A DNA stretch of 64,000 bases from Oscillospiraceae bacterium (GCA_017848115.1 JAGAKZ010000045.1:1-64000); one strand, 5' to 3'. Numbered from the stretch's first letter, positions 27,370 through 37,333 are shown. Made by a program: numbers and translations. Notes: a model not told the origin generated them from the letters alone.

Positions 27370-27631
27370 AGGTATAAAACCCTCCTGTAATGTTTAATGT
27401 TTTTGTATGTTTTTCACATTTCTTATGTATTTGATTATACATTGTTTTTTGCATTTTTAAAACGTATATATTTTACCGCTTAGGGTAATATTTTTACTTA
27501 TTACTCTTTAAAATATAATTATTATGTATTTGCTACAAATAAGCGCTTTTTTTATAGTGCAATTTGTCGTTAAGCCAAAACACAACCGCAATATTTGAAA
27601 AACTTTAAAATATTTTTTCATGAACGCAAAG

Positions 27632-27674
27632 AAAAACAGCACCATAACCTATAAAAAGTTATGATGCTGTTTTT
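27632..27674 (-). terminator. Terminator of the SDR gene
   Basis: 17-base arms (27632-27648 with 27658-27674) whose one imperfect position is a U-G wobble in the leftward RNA and a C-A mismatch in the rightward RNA. A T run follows on the minus strand. The rest of 27370-27741 is AT-rich with no gene; it includes the leader of the binding-protein gene. Confidence 0.75.
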
Positions 27675-27741
27675 TGCAAAAATGCATATAATACAATACA
27701 TTTTTGTATATAGAATGATTGAACGAGTGCACAATATAAAA

Positions 27742-28476
27742 TTATAGTTCTGCTTCAGCTTTTGAAACAGCATCAGCAAGTTCCATACCAGTAAACATCT
27801 GCGCAGGGAACAATCTTCCACTCTTCTTATCGTCAACAAACGCTGCGACACATATTCCAGGAACAGCACTTTCCGGCGAATTTGGCGCATTCGGCCCGCC
27901 CAGATCAGTTCTGCACCATCCCGGATCCGTAAGACTTATCATTACATCTGTTCCGTCAAGTTTTGAACCAATATCTGTTGTGACTTTATCAAGAGCTGCT
28001 TTACTTGCAGAATATCCAGCCTGTTCCGGTTCATTTTTTATCCCACTGGTAACATTAATTACTCTGCCAAATCCCTGCTCTATCATCTTCGGTATAAAAT
28101 GATAACATATCATCATTGGCGCAATAGTATTGATGTTGAAACTTTCTGTATAATCACTTACAGGTGTTTTGAAATAATCTGTTCTGTACGCAATCTGAAC
28201 TGCTGCATTGTTAAATACTATTTCAACATTTACCCCTGATTCATCTATTTCCGAAAGCATAGTATGTACAGACTCCATTGATGAAAGTTCAGCTTCAACC
28301 GCAAACGCCTGAACGCCAAGACTTTTTACCTCACTAAGTACATTTGCAGTATGTTCCTTGCTTCTGCTCTGCAGAATAAGATTTGCCCCCTGTTTCGCCA
28401 TTAAAATCGCTATGTTGTAACCAATACCCCTGCTGGCACCTGTTATAAGACACCATTTACCTTTTACATTTACCAA
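27742..28476 (-). CDS. Short-chain dehydrogenase/reductase
   Basis: Classical SDR of about 245 residues: NAD(P)-binding TGASRGIG at the N-terminus, NNAA in the central sheet, catalytic Ser in VTSG and Y-S-A-S-K. An Arg after the first strand-helix turn (QSRSKE) suggests NADP preference. The substrate cannot be told from the sequence. The proposed start is a TTG at 28476, ten bases after GAGGAG; an ATG six codons upstream lacks a ribosome site. It is divergent from an AraC-type regulator gene 135 bases away, which probably controls it. Confidence 0.87.
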   Translation of the reverse strand: MVNVKGKWCLITGASRGIGYNIAILMAKQGANLILQSRSKEHTANVLSEVKSLGVQAFAVEAELSSMESVHTMLSEIDESGVNVEIVFNNAAVQIAYRTDYFKTPVSDYTESFNINTIAPMMICYHFIPKMIEQGFGRVINVTSGIKNEPEQAGYSASKAALDKVTTDIGSKLDGTDVMISLTDPGWCRTDLGGPNAPNSPESAVPGICVAAFVDDKKSGRLFPAQMFTGMELADAVSKAEAEL

Positions 28477-28611
28477 TGGAAATTCACTCCTCATGCAATT
28501 TTGTTAGTAAAAAACTTTACAACGATTTTTTTTTATTATATAATATAATTAATAATAAATCTATCAGATTGCTATAAATCCTGTCAAAAACATATTATGA
28601 GGAGTTTAAAT

Positions 28612-29349
28612 ATGCATACAAAAGAACTTGAGGAACAGCTTTTCAAACAGCGTGAAAATAATCAGATACATTCTGACTACAATGATGAGTTTACTGTATA
28701 TGAAATGATCATTAACGGAGAAGTTGATAAATTAAAAAAGTATACATTCACTCTCGATGCTGAAGACAAAGGCACTTTATCTGATGACCCTGTACGAAAT
28801 CTCAGGTATCACCTGATAATAGCTATTGCAATAATTTCAAGAATGTGTATCGAGCGTGGCATGGATAAGGAAGTCGCATTTTCAATGAGTGACATATATA
28901 TCAGAAAGTGCGATGTATGCAATACTAAAGAAGGAATAATAAAATTGCATCGTGATTCTATAATTGACTTTGCTCAGAGAATGAAAAACGAAGCAAAAAA
29001 AGGTTTGTACTCACGTCATGTTGTTGAAGCGTGTGAATTTATAAATACCCACTTAAACGGAAAACTCTCGGTAAACATAATCGCTGCACATATAAATATA
29101 TCACCAAATTATCTTTCAGGTATATTTAAAAGCGAAACCGGTACAGCTATTTCCGAATATATTCGTTCTGCCAAACTTCAGGAAGCGGAGAGAATGCTGC
29201 GTTTTACAGATTATAGTGAAGCGGATATCTCAGAATATCTCGCATTCGCATCTTGCAGTCATTTTATAAATACTTTCAGAAAACACATTGGCGTAACCCC
29301 CGGTCAATACAGAAAAGTAAATTTCAGAAAAAACTTTAAATCTGAATAA
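28612..29349 (+). CDS. AraC-family transcription regulator
   Basis: A 245-residue protein with a helical N-terminal sensing region (1-140) and a C-terminal AraC DNA-binding domain with two HTH units (ISPNYLSGIFKSETG; SCSHFINTFRKHIGVTPGQYR). The N-terminal part has no Cupin signature, so the ligand is unclear. Start at the ATG following GAGGAG. It is divergent from the SDR gene, its likely target. Confidence 0.88.
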   Translation: MHTKELEEQLFKQRENNQIHSDYNDEFTVYEMIINGEVDKLKKYTFTLDAEDKGTLSDDPVRNLRYHLIIAIAIISRMCIERGMDKEVAFSMSDIYIRKCDVCNTKEGIIKLHRDSIIDFAQRMKNEAKKGLYSRHVVEACEFINTHLNGKLSVNIIAAHINISPNYLSGIFKSETGTAISEYIRSAKLQEAERMLRFTDYSEADISEYLAFASCSHFINTFRKHIGVTPGQYRKVNFRKNFKSE

Positions 29350-29387
29350 CTTGTGTAGTCTTATAAAAAGTGAGGAAAAATACTTAT

Positions 29388-29951
29388 ATGAAAATTATAC
29401 TTTTATGCTTCATACTTTATTCTATTTGTTTGATGATTTTACGCGGTTTTAATGATATTATCAATTTTTTTAAAGGATGCAGTATGCTTTTAAAAATAAA
29501 AAAAGGAAAATTAAGAGGAGTCAAACTATTTAATTGCAATACCAAATTACGTATAGATTTTTTTACAACTCTGATTATATCATTTATGCTTAACGGCTCT
29601 CTTATTTATTATCTTGTTACTACCACAGCAATACTTCACACTAGATTAGCATTTCTCTACTATGCTTTCATTATCGTAACTGTAATAACGTTATCTGTTA
29701 TAATAATTACAATTTTACACGCTGTTTTTAGAAGTGAAATATATATAACAGATGAAGGTATGGTGTCATTGCTAGGTGTTTTTTCCCCTCCAAAATACAC
29801 TTTACAAATTGAATCTCATGAAATTACACCCGGTTTTGAAAGAAAATATATTTCAGCAACTCATAATCAAAAAAATCTGCTGTATAAATATGAGATAATC
29901 GATGACTATGATGAAATCAGAAAAATACTTACTGCAATCAATATGTTTTAA
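29388..29951 (+). CDS. Small membrane protein of unknown function
   Basis: A 187-residue protein with three predicted membrane helices (about 3-22, 67-88 and 95-118) and a C-terminal beta-rich cytoplasmic domain (SEIYITDEGMVSLLGVF and following) that could be PH-like. It follows the AraC gene by 38 bases on the same strand and shares its terminator. The start chosen is the ATG giving MKIILLCF, with GTGAGG upstream. I do not recognise the family. Confidence 0.6.
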   Translation: MKIILLCFILYSICLMILRGFNDIINFFKGCSMLLKIKKGKLRGVKLFNCNTKLRIDFFTTLIISFMLNGSLIYYLVTTTAILHTRLAFLYYAFIIVTVITLSVIIITILHAVFRSEIYITDEGMVSLLGVFSPPKYTLQIESHEITPGFERKYISATHNQKNLLYKYEIIDDYDEIRKILTAINMF

Positions 29952-29978
29952 AGAAACAAAAATGTATCCTACTATGCA

Positions 29979-30015
29979 AAAAAAAACGGAGACTTTTCAA
30001 GCCTCCGTTTTTTTT
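29979..30015. terminator. Terminator after the AraC/membrane-protein unit
   Basis: A CGGAG/CTCCG stem extended by flanking A and T runs, with an 11-base loop, immediately downstream of the membrane protein gene. The 250 bases that follow hold no gene that I can see. Confidence 0.75.
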
Positions 30016-30267
30016 ATTTACCAAGAATACTAATTACTATAAGCAACCAATATCAATCGGTAGCCGTCCTGGGATTCCAACAAATAATTCCTGTGACTCC
30101 ATGAACTATATATCGAATTATTTCCATCCTCATCCTTTGTATTAACAGGCAGTGAGTAAATTTAAAATCCACCATCAAAACACACAAATACCTACTAAGA
30201 TTCTGATTTCATAAATTCTTTAAAATCAACGAAATTTGCTTAAATATATAAAAAATCAGAAAATTCA

Positions 30268-30296
30268 TTGACAATTATGTGCTTTTGGTATATAAT
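30268..30296 (+). promoter_or_regulatory. Consensus promoter of the LRR-dockerin gene
   Basis: TTGACA (30268-30273), 17-base spacer, TATAAT (30291-30296), with an extended TTTTGGTATATAATT block identical to that of the promoter at 69-97. The predicted leader of about 85 bases ends in the ribosome site GGAGG before the ATG at 30386. Confidence 0.8.
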
Positions 30297-30385
30297 TGCA
30301 ATATAGCATTGTTGCTTATATAGGGACTGAATGTATTGAATAGATCAGTGCATCGGTAAATAAATTCAAAATGGAGGATTTTTTT

Positions 30386-33300
30386 ATGAGGGTTAAAAAG
30401 ACTATAGCTATGATAGCTGCTATTACTATCACCTTTTCGGCAACAGCAGGAAATTATCAGGTGATTGCAGCAAATGGAAGTGTAGTGTGTGCGGATAATA
30501 CAGCACCGGAGCTTATGAACATAATAACACCACCTGTTGTATCTACAGCGGATATACCATCAGAAGACATCGTGACGACTGATGACGGATGGCAGTATTC
30601 CGTTCAGGATGATGAGCTGGCGATCTGCGGTTATGTAGGTGAAGAATCTGAGATAACAATTCCTGATGTAATTGATGGATATGATGTACTTAATATATGG
30701 GAATATGCATTTGCAGATAATACAAATCTCACTAAAGTTGATCTGGGAATAGTAAAAAATATAGGGGTTTGTGCTTTTACAGGATGTACAAATCTGAAAG
30801 AAATAACCATTCCGACGACAGTGGAAAGCACAGGAGATACTTGGACCGGCGGTTTTGAAGGAAGTGGTATAGAAACAGTGATTTTTGAAGATGGTACAGA
30901 AGTAATCCCGGCACGAATATGCAAAAATGCAAGCAACTTAAAAAATATAATATTGCCTGATAGTGTTAATATAATTGGTGATAATGCATTTGCCGGTACA
31001 TCTATAAGTTCTGTAACTTTCCCTGAAAGTATTATCGAAATACAAAGTGGTGCTTTTGGTGGATGCGAACAACTTAAAGAAATAACTATTCCGAGAACAG
31101 TAGAGAAAATGGGAGGCTCATGGGACGGATGTTTTGAACAAAGTGGTATAGAAACAGTAATTTTTGAGGATGGTACAGAAACGATTCCTGCATATGCATG
31201 TAAAAATGCAAGTAGTGTAAAAAGTGTTGTATTACCCGACAGTGTTAATATAATTGGTGAGGGTGCATTTTCCGGTACATCTATAAGCTCCGTAACTATC
31301 CCTGAAAATGTTAACGAAATACAATCTGGTGCTTTTAGCGGATGTGAACAACTTAAAGAAATTATGATTCCTGATAATGTAACAACCATTGGCGAAGAAT
31401 GTTTTGCAGGATGCAAAAGCATGGAGAAGTTTTCTCTTGGAAAATCTGTAAAATCACTTGGCTCATTGATGTTAAAAGGATGTGAACTTATAACCGAAGT
31501 AACTATTCCCAAAACAGTTGAAAGTGGTTATACATGGCCATCGGTTTCGGGAGGATGTCTGGCAGAAAGCATGGTTGAGACAGTAATTTTTGAGGAAGGT
31601 ATCGAAAAAATCCCTGCCAGCATTTGCCAGAGTGCGTCGAGTGTAAAAAATATAATCTTACCTGTAAAAGAAAATTATTCAGATGGCTATACTATTGAGG
31701 AATACGCATTTGCCGGGACTTCAATAAGTACTATAAAAATCCCTGAAAGTGTTACTTCTATTCAAAATAACGTTTTTTCAGAATGTAAGTATCTTGAGAA
31801 AATATCAATTCCTGAAAGTGTGATTTTTATAGGAACTGAATGTTTTGAAAAATGTGAAAGTCTTGAAGATGTTTCGCTCGGTAAAAATGTCGAAGAATAT
31901 GGTGCTTGTGTATTTAAAGAATGCAAAGAACTGACCACTCTGGTAGTTCCTCCGACAGTAACCAATGCAGAAGAATTGCTTAGCCAAAGCTGTGTTGAAA
32001 TTCTGATAATAGAGCCGGGCATGGAAATAACACCTAAATATCTTGCGTCAAATTGTACTACGTTGAAAACTGTATATCTTCCCGATACTGTCAAAGAGAT
32101 AGGTGATCATACTTTTTCGGGTTGTACAAATCTTGAAAAGATTGATTCAGATAGAACTTCCTTTGACATCTCACCAACATCTTTTGACAGGTGTCTGAAA
32201 TTAGACGATCCACGTTTCATTGCTTTCGATGTTGAAAATACATGCTTTTTATCAAACTCAGAACTTTCTGAAATTGATGATATGGTTAGTTATACCTTAA
32301 AGTATAAACTTAATCCTTCATTTGCTTCCGAGGCAAAAAACATTAAACTCGTTATTGATATTCCTGAAGGCATGACGATGATGCTTGATTCGGTTCAATG
32401 TAAAAACTTTGAGTTAGGTAACGGCAATTTTTCAGATGGTGTTTTGGTAAATAGTCCTGAAGCAGAACTTAGATTTACTGTTCGTATAAATGAAAAAGGA
32501 AGCTATAATATCACACCTGTTCTTAGTTTTGATTATGACTTTGAAGGATGGAATCAGATCATTGGTCAATCAGAGATAGTAAGTCCTGAACTTACAATGT
32601 CAGTTCCCGAAAATACAAATGAATTTACAGTTGACGTTTATGGATTGGCAACAAAAGGAGAAAACGTTGAAATCTATGTAAATGATGTTCTGACTTCTAC
32701 ATTAACGGCCAATGAATATACAGGAAAATACAAAGGTATAATTACACTTCCTGAAGGTACTGATGGCGATAAATATGCAATTTATGCAAAGTGTGGCGAA
32801 ATCAAAAGTAAAATTACAGAAACTACATATTTTAACAAAAAACCTGTTGTAAAAAATGTGATGTTCAGTTACAATGAGAGTGATGAACTCGATATTACGG
32901 ATGTATTTAAACAAGGTTTATCTCCTGTAGTAACTTTTGATCCTGCATATCCGATTTCTTTCGAAATAACTGCAACAAACAATGAAGAAATAGACAGACT
33001 TTTCATAACAAGTACAAAATGTGGAATCATGAAATATATAGAGGCATTTTATGATGATAAAACACAAACATGGATTGCTGACGGATATTTTGATGAAGAC
33101 AATCATTCATATATTCCGGGGGCACTCAATGTAAGTATTATCGAAAAAAATGCAGTTGTGCTTGATAAAGATTATGATTACAAGAAAGATTATTTTCTTG
33201 CTGATATTTCAGCAGAATATTCAAAAAACAGTTCTGTTGAAAAGATAGAGTTTAACGAAAATAGTTTCCTAGCAAATGTTACTGTATCAGACGGTGAGAC

Positions 33301-34750
33301 AGCTTCTGCGTTTATGACGTACATCAGTAATAACAAAGAAAGTGTATACATAGATGGAAAATGTTATGATAAAGCAACAATTGCCAAAGATCCTGAAAAG
33401 TATGGATTTGTTTCCAGGACAGTTCAGACTATTGAAGAAGGTAAACGAGTTACATACTACAGAAAATCTGCCGAAAGTAAAGATATCATATCATCGATAT
33501 TCCTTGACTGCAGTGAAAATCCGGATGTTTATAATGACATCTGGTCAGGTGAGATAATTCTAAAAGTAACAGAGAATGAAAGCACTGATGAACCTGTGTG
33601 TGAACTTATAAATATATTTGTGTCATCGGAAAGTAAGAATATCCTGAATAACTATATAAAAAACACATACGGAAAAGGTTATGGAGTACTTTACAAAAAT
33701 ATAGGCATAGGATTATCACTTAGCAGTGATATATGCAAATACATAACACACCTTGAAATGACAGGCGGAAGTAAGGAATATGAAGATATGACCTCTGCAT
33801 TGTTTGCATTTAAATTTATTATTAGTCAGATTTTTGAGGCAGATTCTGAATATAGTTCCTATTCTCCTGTGCCAGCTGTTATAGTAACAGGCATTGATGG
33901 CCTGCTCTATTCTATTGATGAGTATCTTGCTGAGTACATAAAAAATAATACAGAATTCGTTTTTACAGGATATATACGTTTTATTATCGACCCAAGCGGA
34001 TATGTATATGAAGCAGTACCGGATAATCGTATAAGCGGTGCAGAACTCAGCATCTATTACAAAGATCCTGAAACAGAAGAGACTGTTTTATGGAATGCAG
34101 CAGATTACGATCAGATGAACACAATTTATTCTGACTCTGAGGGAAGATATGCATGGGATGTTCCCGAAGGAATGTGGCAGGTCAAGTGTGAGCTTGATGG
34201 CTATGATACGCTGTACAGCGAATGGCTTCCTGTTCCCCCTGTTCAGACCGATGTAAACTTCAATCTCGTTAGCAAAGCCGCTCCTGTTCTGTATCAGGCA
34301 GTTACTGAAGACAATGATGATATTGTTGTAAAATTCTCAAAATTTGTAGATATTTCGACAGTTACAACAGAAAGCCTTATCCTTGATGGTTTCAACGGTG
34401 CTTATAAAATAGAACCATGTCTGCTCAACGAAAATGATATATATACAGATACGTTTATTATTACAGGAGATTTTAACACTCCTGTAATGAGTGTTTCTGC
34501 GGAAGACAGCATCATAAGTTATGCAGGAGTAGCAGCCAAAGAAACCAATGTACCTGTTACAGGCTGGGTCCCTGTTCCCGGTGACGTAAATAATGACGGT
34601 GTAACCAGTGCTTTGGATCTTTTGAGAATGAAGCAATACCTTCTCTCTTTAATTGACAGAGACAAAGCTCCTAACGGAGATATCGACAAGGACGGAAGAA
34701 TAACAGCATCCGATCTCGTAAAACTTACACATATGCTTATTGAGTGCTAA
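30386..34750 (+). CDS. Giant secreted LRR (BspA-like) protein with C-terminal dockerin
   Basis: About 1454 residues. A signal peptide (MRVKKTIAMIAAITITF...) is followed by roughly 550 residues of LRR_5/BspA-type leucine-rich repeats (units such as FSGTSISSVTIPENVNEIQ), a long stretch of Ig-like or uncharacterised beta domains (about 600-1230), a carboxypeptidase-regulatory-like fold (about 1235-1305) and a type I dockerin (about 1400-1454; GDVNNDG and GDIDKDG). The dockerin predicts incorporation into the cellulosome; BspA repeats in other bacteria bind proteins or surfaces. The role may be adhesion to plant cell wall or host material. DNA of neighbouring repeats is nearly identical (for example 30860-30990 and 31150-31290), so copy number may vary. 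Start ATG follows GGAGG. Confidence 0.88.
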   Translation: MRVKKTIAMIAAITITFSATAGNYQVIAANGSVVCADNTAPELMNIITPPVVSTADIPSEDIVTTDDGWQYSVQDDELAICGYVGEESEITIPDVIDGYDVLNIWEYAFADNTNLTKVDLGIVKNIGVCAFTGCTNLKEITIPTTVESTGDTWTGGFEGSGIETVIFEDGTEVIPARICKNASNLKNIILPDSVNIIGDNAFAGTSISSVTFPESIIEIQSGAFGGCEQLKEITIPRTVEKMGGSWDGCFEQSGIETVIFEDGTETIPAYACKNASSVKSVVLPDSVNIIGEGAFSGTSISSVTIPENVNEIQSGAFSGCEQLKEIMIPDNVTTIGEECFAGCKSMEKFSLGKSVKSLGSLMLKGCELITEVTIPKTVESGYTWPSVSGGCLAESMVETVIFEEGIEKIPASICQSASSVKNIILPVKENYSDGYTIEEYAFAGTSISTIKIPESVTSIQNNVFSECKYLEKISIPESVIFIGTECFEKCESLEDVSLGKNVEEYGACVFKECKELTTLVVPPTVTNAEELLSQSCVEILIIEPGMEITPKYLASNCTTLKTVYLPDTVKEIGDHTFSGCTNLEKIDSDRTSFDISPTSFDRCLKLDDPRFIAFDVENTCFLSNSELSEIDDMVSYTLKYKLNPSFASEAKNIKLVIDIPEGMTMMLDSVQCKNFELGNGNFSDGVLVNSPEAELRFTVRINEKGSYNITPVLSFDYDFEGWNQIIGQSEIVSPELTMSVPENTNEFTVDVYGLATKGENVEIYVNDVLTSTLTANEYTGKYKGIITLPEGTDGDKYAIYAKCGEIKSKITETTYFNKKPVVKNVMFSYNESDELDITDVFKQGLSPVVTFDPAYPISFEITATNNEEIDRLFITSTKCGIMKYIEAFYDDKTQTWIADGYFDEDNHSYIPGALNVSIIEKNAVVLDKDYDYKKDYFLADISAEYSKNSSVEKIEFNENSFLANVTVSDGETASAFMTYISNNKESVYIDGKCYDKATIAKDPEKYGFVSRTVQTIEEGKRVTYYRKSAESKDIISSIFLDCSENPDVYNDIWSGEIILKVTENESTDEPVCELINIFVSSESKNILNNYIKNTYGKGYGVLYKNIGIGLSLSSDICKYITHLEMTGGSKEYEDMTSALFAFKFIISQIFEADSEYSSYSPVPAVIVTGIDGLLYSIDEYLAEYIKNNTEFVFTGYIRFIIDPSGYVYEAVPDNRISGAELSIYYKDPETEETVLWNAADYDQMNTIYSDSEGRYAWDVPEGMWQVKCELDGYDTLYSEWLPVPPVQTDVNFNLVSKAAPVLYQAVTEDNDDIVVKFSKFVDISTVTTESLILDGFNGAYKIEPCLLNENDIYTDTFIITGDFNTPVMSVSAEDSIISYAGVAAKETNVPVTGWVPVPGDVNNDGVTSALDLLRMKQYLLSLIDRDKAPNGDIDKDGRITASDLVKLTHMLIEC

Positions 34751-34793
34751 AGTCATCAGTAGTTTTTGGTGCATCATTGAAATAAAAAGATAT

Positions 34794-34833
34794 AAGCCAT
34801 AGATTTGTTCCGAATAAGGTAGGTCTATGGCTT
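34794..34833 (+). terminator. Terminator of the LRR-dockerin gene
   Basis: A 10-bp perfect stem (AAGCCATAGA at 34794-34803 with 34824-34833), 20-base loop and a following ATTTTATTT run, 43 bases after the stop codon. From here to 35080 I see no gene. Confidence 0.7.
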
Positions 34834-35080
34834 ATTTTATTTACATACCCCTTTTCACAATAATATAGACCGCTGACTCATACGCCTGCGGTCAAATATA
34901 ATCATATATTATAATTAATCATTAATCTAATCCCCACAGTCACTATATCTTTTTATCGTGCTTCCCAAAGCTATCATTTTAATAGTTTTTATATATTGTT
35001 TTGTGCTAAATGTCAATAATATTATTGTCTTTAGGCTTGATTTTTTCAATATCACTAAAGAATGTTTTTATTACAAGAAA

Positions 35081-35100
35081 AGCAGCCCTTATGGACTGCT
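35081..35100 (-). terminator. Hairpin behind the duplicated gene fragment
   Basis: An 8-bp stem with a TTAT loop (35081-35088 with 35093-35100), fully paired in the leftward RNA by a U-G wobble, then TTTTCTT. It stands 44 bases past the stop of the fragment at 35144-35266, as the unrelated terminator at 37252-37284 stands behind the intact gene. Confidence 0.5.
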
Positions 35101-35143
35101 CTCTTGAAATAAAAAATCATTTGATTACCTTTTTACTTTACAA

Positions 35144-35266
35144 CTAAAAATAACTTTCAAACATTTCCGTAGTTTCATCGCTCACCTTACGTACAAATCC
35201 TGAAACAGACGTAGTCATTATCCTATCGTTTTTATCAAACCTAAGTGGTTCCTGAATGGATTTATT
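35144..35266 (-). pseudogene. Detached 3' end of the gene at 37334-38023
   Basis: 41 codons including the stop, without a start codon or 5' part. The nucleotide sequence matches 37334-37456 at 113 of 123 or so positions (10 differences over 126 aligned bases), and 35 or 36 of 40 residues agree, ending SDETTEMFESYF where the intact gene ends SDETMEIFESYF. The homology stops abruptly at 35267. The two copies are direct repeats bracketing the genes at 35456-37007, as left when an element integrates into the 3' end of a gene and brings a replacement end. Confidence 0.85.
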
Positions 35267-35455
35267 ATTTTGGTGAATTGTCAGATTTTATTTTTTTGAG
35301 TTTATAAATTATTTGCTAAGATAGTTGCACCCGGTAAATAATTCAGGTTAATCTTAGTAAACCTTCTTACTTCTTAAGCTGTTTTTGATCATTGAAATCT
35401 GTATTCGTTACTGTTAAGCGCTTTTTTAAAAGAAGAGTGAATTAGAATGGTGCTT

Positions 35456-35959
35456 TTATAAACCCCTAACAGACTTAATACTATATTTCCAATCAGGCTT
35501 AACTGATTTACGAATAATCTTATATTCACAACTCGACGTCCTCCATTTTTCGGGAACAACACATCTAAATGTATTGTTCCAAAGAACTTTTACAGAATGA
35601 AATTTACCTTTGTTAGCATTGTATAATATAGGAACTATTTTGTATTTTGCTCCTTCATACCCACGTTTTTTATGAATACTGATATCACTTTGAGCTGTCT
35701 TCCACGTAACATACTTCTTCTCCTCATCATTCCTGCACTTGGAATAATCAGGCCTTGTAATGCGAGGAAACAGCTCACAATCTATAAAATAGAATTTCCA
35801 CACATTATCATTGTTTTTGTGAGCAGACATATTTGTAATATCAATCCAAAAATTCGTTGTATCAATTGATTTACATACATCTCTGATAATAAATACTGCT
35901 GCTGATTCACCACTGTCAATATAAGCAATGTATTCATCATCGTATTTTCTATGTATCAT
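35456..35959 (-). CDS. Small unknown protein paired with an XRE regulator
   Basis: A 167-residue soluble protein of mixed alpha/beta character, rich in Lys, Tyr and Trp, with no family I recognise. The ATG at 35959 stands four bases after the stop of the XRE gene, whose last codons (AAG AGG) provide the ribosome site, so the pair is coupled. Two-gene order with an HTH protein, AT-rich base use and position inside a repeat-flanked module point to accessory cargo such as a toxin-antitoxin or phage-defence pair; that is inference only. Confidence 0.55.
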   Translation of the reverse strand: MIHRKYDDEYIAYIDSGESAAVFIIRDVCKSIDTTNFWIDITNMSAHKNNDNVWKFYFIDCELFPRITRPDYSKCRNDEEKKYVTWKTAQSDISIHKKRGYEGAKYKIVPILYNANKGKFHSVKVLWNNTFRCVVPEKWRTSSCEYKIIRKSVKPDWKYSIKSVRGL

Positions 35960-35963
35960 AAAC

Positions 35964-37007
35964 TTACCTCTTTCCATTAAACCAATCTAACAATTCACAT
36001 CCAAGATCGGTAATACTTAAATAAACCTTTTCAGTTCCATCATCAAATTTTTCTTCTTTTATTTTCATAATATCAGTCATGTATAAGCTGTTCAAAACGC
36101 ATCTATTTCCATACTTACAACGCATAGGTTCATTATTTAAGTTAATTGCTACATCTAAATCATAAGGATGATCTAATCCTAATTCTTCAAACGAAACATT
36201 ATCAAAGCAAATAGGTTTGCCTTTGCATGGACACAAACAAGTTAAGCTACGTGGAAAATCATCAGGTAAACCATATTTTTTCTTGCTATCCAATATCAAC
36301 AATTCCTTATTTTCTAACAAAGGTAATATCATTCTCGAAATTTTCATATTTATGTGAAAATATAATGCTTCCTCTTCAAGCCAAAAATCATTATCGTGTA
36401 TTGAATAGAATTCGTCATATGGCTTATAACCTTTATCAATAAACTCACAAATCCATTCTTTGTTAAGATAGCATAAATCAAATTTAGAGTCAGGATGTTG
36501 TTTTAAGTATTTCAGTAAAAATTCAGGCCGAACATATTTTAAGACCTTTTGAAGTCCAGTAACAGAATTAATAAAATTAATACTGCCAACTTTTTCAATA
36601 AAATCATAAGGAACTATTTTCAAATCTTCTCTAAATGTTGATGTTGTAAGAAACTCTTCTTGTAAATATTCAGCGTTATAAATATAGAGAATTCCAAACA
36701 ATTCTTGTTGATAACTGTCTAAACGAAGTTGTTTAACTATATTTATCGTTCTGTTATCAAATAAAAAATCTGGCCAACTATATTTTCTGTTATTATCAAA
36801 CTCTCTTACAATTTCTTTGATAATCATTGTTTCAGGTATCATTAAATTATGAGATAATTCTGGAATATGTTTTATTTCGATAGATGTTTTACCATACTCC
36901 CAATTCTGAACAGTTTGCTTTGATACATTCATTTTATTGGCGAGTTTTTCCTGTGAAAGATTTGCTTTTTTTCTAGCATTTTTTATGAAATCACCTAAAG
37001 TATTCAT
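35964..37007 (-). CDS. XRE-type HTH protein with long C-terminal domain
   Basis: A 347-residue protein. Residues 1-60 are a clear XRE DNA-binding domain (LSQEKLANKMNVSKQTVQNWEYG). The remaining 290 residues are unrecognised and contain a possible metal-binding cysteine group (LTCLCPCKGKPICF, near residues 255-268, and CKYGNRCVL further on). The ATG at 37007 follows GGAGG; a longer start lacks support. A promoter TTGTTT-17-TATAAT at 37030-37058 reads into it. A counted line inside the gene (36301-36360) is about 22% G+C, against about 48% in 37501-37560 of the neighbouring gene, in keeping with recent arrival. Confidence 0.65.
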   Translation of the reverse strand: MNTLGDFIKNARKKANLSQEKLANKMNVSKQTVQNWEYGKTSIEIKHIPELSHNLMIPETMIIKEIVREFDNNRKYSWPDFLFDNRTINIVKQLRLDSYQQELFGILYIYNAEYLQEEFLTTSTFREDLKIVPYDFIEKVGSINFINSVTGLQKVLKYVRPEFLLKYLKQHPDSKFDLCYLNKEWICEFIDKGYKPYDEFYSIHDNDFWLEEEALYFHINMKISRMILPLLENKELLILDSKKKYGLPDDFPRSLTCLCPCKGKPICFDNVSFEELGLDHPYDLDVAINLNNEPMRCKYGNRCVLNSLYMTDIMKIKEEKFDDGTEKVYLSITDLGCELLDWFNGKR

Positions 37008-37029
37008 GTTTAATTCAACCTCCAAAAGT

Positions 37030-37058
37030 ATTATATCAAATATCCGAATGCAAAACAA
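37030..37058 (-). promoter_or_regulatory. Promoter of the XRE pair
   Basis: Minus-strand TTGTTT (37053-37058), 17 bases, TATAAT (37030-37035). Transcription would begin only about 18 bases before the ATG, leaving a very short leader that still includes the GGAGG ribosome site. Confidence 0.5.
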
Positions 37059-37251
37059 CTAATTTAAAATATATTTTAGACCAAATTTCACTTGGTTATA
37101 TAATTAATGGATTGCAAAAACAGCCTATAAAAAAAGAGAACCTTCTCTCAAATTTATCCAAGCAAAAGTTCTCCTTAATTTTATTTAAAAGTATCAAATG
37201 TATGGCAGCTTGTGCATATCATGCATTGGTACTTAGAATATAATAAAACGC

Positions 37252-37284
37252 AAGAGCAACATCTTACTTTTGGATGTTGCTCTT
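37252..37284 (-). terminator. Terminator of the gene at 37334-38023
   Basis: A 12-bp perfect stem (AAGAGCAACATC, 37252-37263 with 37273-37284) and 9-base loop, 50 bases past the stop codon. The T run is modest on both strands (GCGTTTTATT leftward). Confidence 0.65.
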
Positions 37285-37333
37285 ATTAATTACTTTATCA
37301 GATTAACTTTTATCACAAATATTTGTTTTACAC

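Noticed and set aside
30631..31512. 293-codon open frame antisense to the LRR-dockerin gene
   Set aside because: It arises from the repetitive codon pattern of the leucine-rich repeats, has no ribosome site and gives a protein with no recognisable fold; the sense frame has a signal peptide and known domains.
37074..37180. Second orphan promoter and hairpin on the plus strand (TATAAT within TTGGTTATATAATT)
   Set aside because: The -35 box is poor and the hairpin has only about six pairs with a long loop; not enough to call another small RNA.
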